Shown one piece after another: positions 14,275-20,357 of a DNA stretch of 20,357 nt. The stretch covers positions 1 through 20,357 of IMG/VR virus record IMGVR_UViG_3300021389_000205. The stretch is one strand, 5' to 3'. How positions within the stretch are numbered: the stretch's first letter is position 1; every line of letters starts with the position of its first letter. The notes beneath the pieces are model-generated. The model saw only the letters and a list, made by a program, of their open reading frames with translations. It was not told the DNA's origin and ran no database searches. The position numbers and the translations under genes are program-made. Source of the stretch: a virus.

Positions 14275-16835
14275 GCTGCCTCCAGTTCTTGAACGTGTTC
14301 AGCGATAATATCCAGGATTTGATCCTTATTAGCGCCATTGGGGATCTCTGCATCTTCAGCCCAAGAAGGGTAGAAGACAGAGAGTTCACCGCCAAGCTTG
14401 ACGGTGTCGTGGGCAATATCAGGATGCTCCTGCCATTGCACGGCTTTAACCAGATGCTCGTTGACCCAGAGGACCACGTCCATATCATCAGGGGTCATGA
14501 GGTACTGTGCATCGTGGATGTGTGCCGATGGTTTGATCACAAGACGGTACTTGCTCTTGCGTACCTTCCTCATGAACTCAATGCTGGCTCTGGTGTTCAA
14601 GAGACACCATGATTGCCCAAGGGCGTTACCAGCAGTCCTGCCTTCAGCTTGTGCCTCGTAAGGAGTTTTACTGTTCCCACGAACCACCTGATGAAGCAGG
14701 GGTGTTCTAACACGCAGACCAAAAGCCGCTGTGATAAAGCCAGTTTGGGCAGCCTCATCAAGTTTCTTTTGGATCCAAATATCACTTTCTTTATAGAGTT
14801 CGTGGTAGCGTGCTTCGATCACCTTGGCTTGAGGCAAGTCAAAGCTGGTCTTGGCAACCAAGCCGATATGGGTCCCGCCGTAAGTAAGCAGGAATGTCGG
14901 TACTTTTGAATCGTCCCGCAATACCGGATAGGCTTTCTTGATTGAGTTGATGCTATCAACCGTATCAACAATGCCGGTCATTTGCTCAGGGAAATAAGAG
15001 AATGCCCTGAGACAGTGGCCGTCGTAGCCGTCGAGATAGACCTTTAGCTTGTTGGTGTCTTTGGTGGTCAGAGCTGAGATCCGATCTTCCAAGGAAGAGA
15101 AATCCAAGCCCATAAAAAGACCTTGCTTCATGCGGAAACACTTCTTGATAGCCTTTCCGTATGCACCTTTGACCGGTAGGTTTTGGAGGTTGGGTCCCGA
15201 TGAGCTCAGGCGCCCAGAGACTGTCCCTCCCAGGTTGAAGCTACCAAAGAGGTAATACTGACCATCCGGAGCCAATTGAGCTCCTTCTAAGGCAGGGATG
15301 AAAGTAGAGTAGATCTTATCCACCGCGGCATACTCAAGGAATGCACGCAGTAGAGCATGCACTTCTGGATCCTCTGTGTGAGCAAAAAGCTTCTCCAATA
15401 CGTCAGCACCCGTTGCCGGTAGCTTTGTCTTGGTTCGCTCGATGATTGGAAGACCTATCAGCTCATAGAGAAGCCGCTGCATTTGCGGTGGGGAGTTTGG
15501 ATTAAACTCTTCCACCGAGTCCGCATAGGTAACCCGTTTGACCTTCAGAGTGGTGTTTTTGAACTGAACCCACTCTTCTTTAATCTGATGGGTGAACTCT
15601 TGGACAAAGCGATGCCCCTGAATCGAGAACAGGGCATCATTACGGTATCCCTCCAATTCAGCCTTCGTCTTGACCACTTGATACATATCAACTGGCATGC
15701 CTGAAAGTTGCATCTGAACAATGTCCACCAAAGCAGGGTGGAACAACTCTTCGTAGGTCTTTAGCTGGTTGTCTTCCACCATCTTATCCCAGTATTTCTC
15801 TTTGACATGCCAAGTGGAGAGGCAGTCAACGAGATTGTATTCTAGGAGCTGGGGTAGGGGGATCTTGGTGATGTCCTTGATCTCGTCCACCGCATAGTTA
15901 CCAGCGAATTCTTGAGCCAAGTCTTTGAGGCCAAGGGTATTGCCGGCACAAGTGTTGGTTGCCAGATATGAGATGATCTTGGTGCAGTCGTAGTTGCCCA
16001 AGATAATTTCAAGACCATCCAGAAGACCTGCTTGGTCAATGAGGTTATCCATGAACAATTGGTAGACCAGGATCGTCGCATCAAAGGAGATGTTGTGGTA
16101 AGCCATCTTGTGTTTGTAGGCTTTAAAGAACCTGATCAGAAGTTTACGCACAGCCGCTGGGTTCTCTGAGAGATCCACCGGAAAGGCGATGCCTTCATGC
16201 TTGTTCCACGCAAATCCGATCGTACCGAGACCTGCCTCATAGAACTTGAGGCTGAAGGTCTCAGTGTCACAAGTCAGATCACAATCCATGTCGAGCAGCT
16301 TTTGGAGCCACACAGCGATGTCAGTGACCGTCATAGGGTAGGCGCTGAAGTGGATGATGGAGTGGCCAGGATCATGGTAGATACCGTTCTGATGGCTCCA
16401 TAGAGCCTCCATGGCCTGCTTAATCTTATCCCGTGTAGGGATAGGATTGTAGAAGACCTGCCGATAATTCGGGCAGAAGATCACATAGAACTCACCAACT
16501 TGATCCAATGGGTAAGTGTTGGGAAGGACGTAGCCTAGATAAGCATCTGCTTTGTTTACGCCGGTGAGGGTTTTGAAATAATCTCCATCACTGACCATCA
16601 CATACTTGGTTCCAATATCGGAGAGTACCGGCATCAGATCATCCAGGTATTCCCGCATGATAGCGACTTTGGTTTTCTTCGCTGGAAGGTGCAACGTGTA
16701 GGCAATCACACTCTCTGGATCCAGCTCGTGAGGTGTTAGGTATTCCCTAGACATATCCATCTCAGAGAGCTTGGGAACCAAGAATGCAATTGGGTACTCT
16801 TTATGGGTTGTTGCACTGAAAGTTTGATATTGCAT
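14271..16835 (-). CDS. Family A DNA polymerase with 3'-5' proofreading exonuclease, 854 aa
   Basis: The phage replicative DNA polymerase. Exonuclease motifs: Exo I D190-T-E192, Exo II HNISFD with D252, Exo III Y333-N-L-V-D337. Polymerase: SGRLSSSGPNLQNLP (540-554); motif A L-D578-F-S-S-L-E583-D-R585; motif B R640-x3-K644-x3-F648-x3-Y652-G653, with Phe at the position of E. coli Pol I F762; motif C H774-D775-A776, where family members usually have His-Asp-Glu. There is no 5'-3' exonuclease domain; the first 165 or so residues are an extension I cannot assign. ATG 16835 follows GCAGGAGCTTAACC. It is flanked by two unknown genes and downstream of the helicase, as N4 gp39 is. Lack of the motif C Glu is unusual but other residues are intact, so I expect an active enzyme. 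Confidence 0.95.
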   Translation of the reverse strand: MQYQTFSATTHKEYPIAFLVPKLSEMDMSREYLTPHELDPESVIAYTLHLPAKKTKVAIMREYLDDLMPVLSDIGTKYVMVSDGDYFKTLTGVNKADAYLGYVLPNTYPLDQVGEFYVIFCPNYRQVFYNPIPTRDKIKQAMEALWSHQNGIYHDPGHSIIHFSAYPMTVTDIAVWLQKLLDMDCDLTCDTETFSLKFYEAGLGTIGFAWNKHEGIAFPVDLSENPAAVRKLLIRFFKAYKHKMAYHNISFDATILVYQLFMDNLIDQAGLLDGLEIILGNYDCTKIISYLATNTCAGNTLGLKDLAQEFAGNYAVDEIKDITKIPLPQLLEYNLVDCLSTWHVKEKYWDKMVEDNQLKTYEELFHPALVDIVQMQLSGMPVDMYQVVKTKAELEGYRNDALFSIQGHRFVQEFTHQIKEEWVQFKNTTLKVKRVTYADSVEEFNPNSPPQMQRLLYELIGLPIIERTKTKLPATGADVLEKLFAHTEDPEVHALLRAFLEYAAVDKIYSTFIPALEGAQLAPDGQYYLFGSFNLGGTVSGRLSSSGPNLQNLPVKGAYGKAIKKCFRMKQGLFMGLDFSSLEDRISALTTKDTNKLKVYLDGYDGHCLRAFSYFPEQMTGIVDTVDSINSIKKAYPVLRDDSKVPTFLLTYGGTHIGLVAKTSFDLPQAKVIEARYHELYKESDIWIQKKLDEAAQTGFITAAFGLRVRTPLLHQVVRGNSKTPYEAQAEGRTAGNALGQSWCLLNTRASIEFMRKVRKSKYRLVIKPSAHIHDAQYLMTPDDMDVVLWVNEHLVKAVQWQEHPDIAHDTVKLGGELSVFYPSWAEDAEIPNGANKDQILDIIAEHVQELEAA

Positions 16836-16870
16836 GGTTAAGCTCCTGCTTCTCTTGGGTCGGAGGTGGA

Positions 16871-17386
16871 TTAGTAACGCATTTCAGTGGTCAAAAAATA
16901 AAGAATTTTGATCTTGGTACTTTCATACTGAAACTTATGAAGAGGCTTATCCTCGATAGACCATGCTTCGGGCCGTTCTCGGGTCAGCATTCGCATGGTG
17001 GGCATCAATCGGACAATGTCCTCAGGCAGAGCATCCCTACAATCCTGGTCTGTTTTGCAGGGCCAAAGGAGAAGGGATATGCCTTGTTTGATAGCTTGGG
17101 TTTCTTGATTGATGTACTTTTGCTCAGCCATGTAAGCCGTTATGGCAGGATACATGGAAGGTTCAGGGGCTTTTTTAATAGCCCGGTTATGTTTATTTCT
17201 TGAAAGCAGGGTTTGGAATTTACCTTGAAACATGAAGCCATGGTAAGACCCCCCCAACTCAGCATTTTCTCTGATTAGCGCTTTGAGAACACCCTCTTGG
17301 TGGGAAGCTTCTTTACTCACCAACGTGCCTACGATCGCATCAATCAAAAGGTGTTTGTTGGAGTAGGTTGGGGGAGTATTGACCAT
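16871..17386 (-). CDS. Unknown protein, 171 aa
   Basis: Basic protein between the helicase and DNA polymerase genes, 11 bases after the helicase stop, with AAGGAAAGGTC before ATG 17386. It appears mostly helical, with a basic patch (LLSRNKHNRAIKKAPEP, about 60-76) and two Cys in WPCKTDQDCRDALP (about 108-121). Its place equals that of N4 gp38, also of unknown role. No family or motif is recognised. A polymerase or helicase accessory role is a guess from position. Confidence 0.8.
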   Translation of the reverse strand: MVNTPPTYSNKHLLIDAIVGTLVSKEASHQEGVLKALIRENAELGGSYHGFMFQGKFQTLLSRNKHNRAIKKAPEPSMYPAITAYMAEQKYINQETQAIKQGISLLLWPCKTDQDCRDALPEDIVRLMPTMRMLTRERPEAWSIEDKPLHKFQYESTKIKILYFLTTEMRY

Positions 17387-17397
17387 GACCTTTCCTT

Positions 17398-18765
17398 TCA
17401 GGTGTATCTGTGAGGGAGTCTACCATAGAAGTAGATTTTGGAACTGGCTCGAGACACAGCCACAAAAAGCAAACGTGCCACTTGCTTCGCATCCCAAGAT
17501 GTACCGATGTTACCTAAATCAATGAAGACTGTTTCGTAGGTACTGCCTTGAGACTTGTAGACCGTACAGGCCGACTTATCCCTCAAATCAGCGCAAGTGC
17601 CTTTGACTGTGAAGTATTCACTCCAGGCTTTCTGACGCTTGAGCTCTTTGATGGCAGCATCCCAGCGAGGCTTATCCAAAGCATAGTTGACGTAAAATGT
17701 GTTGCTTTCATCAGGCGTAGCTGTCGCTCTGCCACTCAAGGTCCGCATAACTTGCATGCTGCAATATTGAAGGGAGATCCCATCATCGAACAACTCTCCA
17801 TACCCAAAATCAGTTACATTGCTGTAATTGACGCTGATGATTTTGAGTTCACGTTCTACGCTGATGGATGTCTTGCCCATAACATAGGCTGAAGCCACCA
17901 CCACAACGTCTCCTGCTGTTGGTTCCTCAGGGAGGTTACGAAGACCGCGGATACCTTCATTGAAGAAATTTACCCGCTGGTTGGTGTAGCAGAGGATACG
18001 GGCTGATGGATCTATGTCATTGGAAAAGATCTCGTTGAGCTTGTCTTCCATCTCCTCGTCATCCAGATACTCGATGGTTCCTGGCACAGCCTTGATGGGC
18101 TTGAACTTACCGGTCTGTACGGTCACCCGCAGCTGAGCACATAGAGCCATGAGGGCTTGGCTATGAGCATTGCGTACTGGTTGATCCAAGAAGACCATGT
18201 TGTCTGTGGCCATGTTGAGATAGACCAAAGAGAGTTCTTCATCTACCGGCGCCAACTGATCGCAATCACCCACGAAGATCACCTTGGATCCCTCGAAGGC
18301 TTCCAAGATTATTTCGTATAAGGTTTTGTCGATCATTGAAGACTCGTCGATGAAAACAATTTTACGAGGCTTCTTGCAGTAATTGTTGGTTTTGGTGATG
18401 TCAGTATTGCCGGTCTTGAAGTTCTCTTGAACTTTCAATGCCAGATAAGAGTGGATGGTTTGAACCATGCCACGAGTGCCTGGAATGTTGAGAGAGCTTT
18501 CCAAGACTTCGGCTGCCTTGTTGGTGGTCGCTGTGAATACAACTTCGTCGTATTCAGGCTTGAGCCCAAGCATAGCACAGGCATCATGGTACTCTTGCAT
18601 AACACTGTTGGCGAGGTGACCCATCAAAAAGGTCTTACCGGTCCCAGGGCCGCCAGAGATACCAAAGGTAGTATCCTCAGACATCAAGAAAGCAAAGAAC
18701 GAGTCTGAACCTTCTTGCTGGCCTGGAGTGAGGGTGGGGGTTGTGATTGGGGTCTGGGCTGTCAT
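17398..18765 (-). CDS. Dda/RecD2-like SF1B DNA helicase, 455 aa
   Basis: 5'-3' type superfamily 1 helicase, probably for origin opening or fork progress. Motif I G38-G-P-G-T-G-K-T45; Ia TATTNKAAEVL (78-88); II VFID140-E141-SSMID; III IFVGDCDQLAPV (163-174); V TVYKSQGSTYE (401-411); VI LLFVAVSRASSKI (432-444). Size is close to T4 Dda (439 aa). The frame is open back to a possible start at 18972, but that stretch is Ser/Pro/Lys-rich and lies over the 93-aa gene. ATG 18765 with AAGGAAAATCCC before it is the right start. It corresponds to N4 gp37. Confidence 0.93.
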   Translation of the reverse strand: MTAQTPITTPTLTPGQQEGSDSFFAFLMSEDTTFGISGGPGTGKTFLMGHLANSVMQEYHDACAMLGLKPEYDEVVFTATTNKAAEVLESSLNIPGTRGMVQTIHSYLALKVQENFKTGNTDITKTNNYCKKPRKIVFIDESSMIDKTLYEIILEAFEGSKVIFVGDCDQLAPVDEELSLVYLNMATDNMVFLDQPVRNAHSQALMALCAQLRVTVQTGKFKPIKAVPGTIEYLDDEEMEDKLNEIFSNDIDPSARILCYTNQRVNFFNEGIRGLRNLPEEPTAGDVVVVASAYVMGKTSISVERELKIISVNYSNVTDFGYGELFDDGISLQYCSMQVMRTLSGRATATPDESNTFYVNYALDKPRWDAAIKELKRQKAWSEYFTVKGTCADLRDKSACTVYKSQGSTYETVFIDLGNIGTSWDAKQVARLLFVAVSRASSKIYFYGRLPHRYT

Positions 18766-18787
18766 GGGATTTTCCTTACTGGTTCCC

Positions 18788-19069
18788 TCAGAAAGCAAGG
18801 TCGTTGTTGACCGAGGTGAGGGTTTTTTTGGATTGCTTGGGGAGCCAAAGGAATTTCTCTTGGCGTGTGCCAATGACGCCTTCTGGAATGTGAAGGGCTT
18901 TCCAGTAAGTGCTCTTGGCTGTGGTGCCGCGATTGGAGTGCAGCTTGATGTAAGCTTTGCCTTTCTTGGCATAGATCTCTTGGTTCATGTGGAAGAGATC
19001 AACTTCTTCATAGGTCCCGCTGCGGTGAATGAGGGCTTTGGCGTCTGGTATTGCAGTAAAGAATTCCAT
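18788..19069 (-). CDS. Unknown protein, 93 aa, first gene of the replication cluster
   Basis: Basic, beta-rich small protein (MEFFTAIPDAKALIHRSGTY... KAYIKLHSNRGTTAKSTYWKALHIPE...). The frame extends upstream to 19186, but ATG 19069 has a clear AGGAGAACAAAC ribosome site and the upstream residues read as translated spacer. It ends 22 bases before the helicase start. It is the first gene of the - strand cluster and faces parA, so a DNA-binding or regulatory role is possible. No family is recognised. Confidence 0.75.
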   Translation of the reverse strand: MEFFTAIPDAKALIHRSGTYEEVDLFHMNQEIYAKKGKAYIKLHSNRGTTAKSTYWKALHIPEGVIGTRQEKFLWLPKQSKKTLTSVNNDLAF

Positions 19070-19243
19070 GTTTGTTCTCCTGAACGATTGTAGCCAATAA
19101 AGAAAAAGTAAGTTTTTAGAGGCTATAACTACCAATTTGATTGGGTTTGGTCTGGTTTGGTGTGATATTTTGATTGCTTTATTCACAGTTGTGTAAAACA
19201 GTAGGGGTGGGAAACTGAAACACTACTGAGGAGATTAACGAAT
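19070..19243. promoter_or_regulatory. Divergent control region between replication cluster and parA
   Basis: This spacer must start transcription both ways. For parA (+), TTGATT (19170-19175) and TAAAAC (19194-19199) with an 18-bp spacer form a weak sigma-70-like candidate; GAGGAG (19227-19232) is the ribosome site. CAGTAG (19199-19204) and CTACTG (19223-19228) form an inverted repeat just before parA, a possible partition-protein operator. For the - strand I see no convincing sigma-70 promoter. There is the shared CA-rich motif (19153-19165) and a 5-bp stem with 3-nt loop CCAAT-TTG-ATTGG (19132-19144), a shape like vRNAP promoter hairpins. Functions are inferred. Confidence 0.5.
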
Positions 19244-19978
19244 ATGTCTGTCATTACCTTCGCCTCCACTAAGGGGGGTGCGGGCAAGACAACGTCAGCA
19301 ATCATACTGGCTTCTGTACTATCCAAGCACCATGATGTGACTGTGATAGATACAGATCCGGCTAAAAGATTGATGTCTTGGTCCGAAAAAGCAAATCTAC
19401 CAATGCGACTAAATGTCATCGCATCAGGCGGTGAGCGGGAGATCCATGATGAGATCGAACTCGCTCACAAAGTCTCTGATTATGTGATCATTGATCTGGA
19501 GGGTGCTGCTACCCGTCTTAACGCATTTGCCATGGGGGAGAGTGATCTGGTGATCGTTCCCATGGGGGATGAGCAACCGGATGCTGAAGGCGCCATTGAG
19601 ACGCTCGCACAGCTGGCTCTGGAGGCTAGGAACATGCGTCGGGAGATACCCGTCCGGATCTTGTTCACACGCACTCAGGCGGCCGTCAAATCTCGTATGG
19701 CAAAGTCTTTGAACCAACAGGTCCGAGACAAGATCGGGAGCTTCTCTACTGAGCTGCATGCCCGAACAGCTTTCTCTTCGCTGCACAACATGGGAGGCAC
19801 CCTGTATGACATGGATCCTCTGTTGGTTGGTGGTCTCGAGAAGGCTTTAGGGAATGCAGAGCTCTTCGCTGAAGAACTCAAAATGGTCATGAGATGTGTT
19901 CACCAGCTGCGGGAGCAGGGTGGGAAGAGAACATCATTGAAAGAAAAGTTAGGAGCACGCCATGTCACGAAAGCTTGA
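19244..19978 (+). CDS. parA: ParA-family partition ATPase, 244 aa (VirC1/pTAR-like)
   Basis: Deviant Walker A ATPase that segregates low-copy replicons. STK10-G-G-A-G-K15-T-T holds the signature Lys; A' motif VIDTDP (34-39); Walker B VIID84-LEG. There is no N-terminal helix-turn-helix domain, so it is the small (type Ib) kind in which the partner protein, not ParA, represses the operon. The sequence VIDTDPAKRLMSW and the LNAFAMGESDLVIVPM segment recall VirC1/pTAR-type ParA of alphaproteobacterial plasmids. Start ATG 19244 has GAGGAG upstream. It overlaps the ribbon-helix-helix gene by 17 bp. Its presence argues for stable extrachromosomal maintenance of this phage genome. Confidence 0.92.
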   Translation: MSVITFASTKGGAGKTTSAIILASVLSKHHDVTVIDTDPAKRLMSWSEKANLPMRLNVIASGGEREIHDEIELAHKVSDYVIIDLEGAATRLNAFAMGESDLVIVPMGDEQPDAEGAIETLAQLALEARNMRREIPVRILFTRTQAAVKSRMAKSLNQQVRDKIGSFSTELHARTAFSSLHNMGGTLYDMDPLLVGGLEKALGNAELFAEELKMVMRCVHQLREQGGKRTSLKEKLGARHVTKA

Positions 19979-20189
19979 TTTTGCCCCATTGGAAGAAGCA
20001 GAAAAAGACATGGGGACTCGTCGTCGGTGGAAGAGCCGTGATACCAACCCTACGGTCCAGATGTCTCTGCGCATGCCTGAAGCAACCTATGAGAAGTTTC
20101 GGGATCAATGCCTCAAAGAACGGTACACAAACGGTGAGATGCTCGAAGAGATGATGAAGGTCTATCTGGCCAGTAAAATTAAGCCTTAA
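19962..20189 (+). CDS. Ribbon-helix-helix partition partner (ParG/ParB-like), 75 aa
   Basis: Small DNA-binding protein. Residues 31-70 fit the ribbon-helix-helix fold: strand TVQMSLRMP (31-39), helix ATYEKFRDQCLKER (41-54), turn YTNGEM, helix LEEMMKVYLA. A mobile basic N-terminal tail (1-29, with GTRRRWKSR) may hold the Arg finger that stimulates the ParA ATPase, as in ParG, which is about the same size. It starts at ATG 19962 after TTAGGAGCACGCC and overlaps parA, as usual for partition operons. Likely targets are the repeats at 20236-20347 or the operator before parA. The fold is confident; the partition role is inferred from the neighbour. Confidence 0.85.
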   Translation: MSRKLDFAPLEEAEKDMGTRRRWKSRDTNPTVQMSLRMPEATYEKFRDQCLKERYTNGEMLEEMMKVYLASKIKP

Positions 20190-20222
20190 AACTTTTCTTT
20201 TTATATTCTAATTTCTAAGATT
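20190..20222. other. AT-rich stretch next to repeats
   Basis: The 33 bases after the ribbon-helix-helix gene are almost all A/T (ACTTTTCTTTTTATATTC and so on). They could be an easily melted element of a replication origin beside the repeat array, or merely a gene end with a weak U-rich terminator-like tail. No gene is seen. Confidence 0.4.
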
Positions 20223-20235
20223 CAGAGCCAGAATC

Positions 20236-20347
20236 CCCCAATTATCTCAATAGTTTACAGACCCAACTATCATGTAATTGGGGGGAACCATCAGGTAATT
20301 GGGGAATACTGTCAGGGATTTGGGGGTGAAGTATCAGGTTTTTGGGG
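20236..20347. repeat. Iteron-like repeat array (possible origin and/or centromere)
   Basis: Four direct repeats of a 14-bp core start at 20270 (TCATGTAATTGGGG), 20291 (TCAGGTAATTGGGG), 20312 (TCAGGGATTTGGGG) and 20334 (TCAGGTTTTTGGGG), so spacing is 21, 21 and 22 bp, two helical turns. One inverted copy is at 20236-20249 (TGAGATAATTGGGG on the - strand). The array reaches within 10 bases of the window end and may continue. Position directly after parA and an RHH gene fits a centromere; even spacing and the neighbouring AT-rich DNA also fit an iteron origin with a Rep gene beyond the window. Confidence 0.82.
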
Positions 20348-20357
20348 ATCAAAATCC

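Noticed and set aside
18766-18972. N-terminal extension of the helicase to a start at 18972
   Set aside because: The extension is low-complexity, overlaps the 93-aa gene, and ATG 18765 with a ribosome site begins right before the helicase fold.
19087-19092. TACAAT as a -10 box for the - strand cluster
   Set aside because: A start from it would fall at or past the ribosome site of the first gene, and no -35 box lies at a proper distance.
19070-19186. Longer form of the 93-aa protein starting at 19186
   Set aside because: ATG 19069 has a clear AGGAG site at correct distance; the extra part covers the CA-rich control region.
19894-20154. 86-codon + strand frame overlapping parA and the RHH gene
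   Set aside because: It is out of frame with two genes that have recognisable folds and ribosome sites.

Overview
The window reads as part of an N4-like podovirus genome (Schitoviridae type) that also carries plasmid maintenance parts. The anchor is the 5'-truncated giant gene on the + strand (2-7060). It contains the signature of a single-subunit virion RNA polymerase: a TxxGR motif followed by an N-P-Q-G-like stretch, a D-G-x3-G motif A, an R-x3-K-x7-Y-G motif B and a Y-D-G motif C, in the right order and with sensible spacing. No ribosomal RNA, tRNA, transposase or CRISPR was seen. Base composition is close to 50% GC by eye. The host cannot be named from the sequence; the small ParA resembles the VirC1/pTAR type that is common in Alphaproteobacteria, which is only a hint.

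Layout. (1) 2-7060, + strand: C-terminal about 2350 residues of the virion RNA polymerase, with a zincin-type HExxH motif after the polymerase part, followed by an intrinsic terminator at 7206-7237. (2) 19069 down to 7248, - strand: one long, tightly packed replication and recombination cluster convergent with the polymerase gene. In transcription order it holds a small unknown protein (93 aa), a Dda/RecD-like SF1 helicase, an unknown protein (171 aa), a family A DNA polymerase with proofreading domain, an unknown protein (107 aa), a RecB/Cas4-like PD-(D/E)XK nuclease with a probable Fe-S cluster, a helicase-primase, a Sak4-like ATPase, an N4-SSB-like protein, a RuvC-like resolvase, and five small unknown genes, one of them a 49-aa GTG-start gene. 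This order strongly recalls the N4 gp37-gp50 block (helicase, DNA polymerase, gp42/43/44, SSB, then vRNAP on the other strand). (3) 19070-19243: divergent control region. (4) 19244-20189, + strand: parA plus an overlapping ribbon-helix-helix partner gene. (5) 20190-20357: an AT-rich stretch and then at least four 21-22 bp-spaced direct repeats (TCAGGTAATTGGGG-like) with one inverted copy, running to the window edge. This looks like a centromere and/or iteron-type origin.

How it fits together. The vRNAP would be injected with the genome and start early transcription. The - strand cluster supplies a self-contained replisome (helicase-primase, Dda-like helicase, DNA polymerase, SSB) and recombination and resolution enzymes. 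The SSB has a basic C-terminal tail, as expected if it doubles as a transcription coactivator as N4 SSB does. The partition genes and repeat array next to the replication module suggest that this N4-like phage can persist as a low-copy extrachromosomal element (phage-plasmid). That is the most unusual feature, because classical N4-like phages are regarded as virulent. Intergenic spaces of the cluster carry a shared CA-rich leader motif (TCACACCAMACCA on the - strand) and several strong hairpins that no gene explains.
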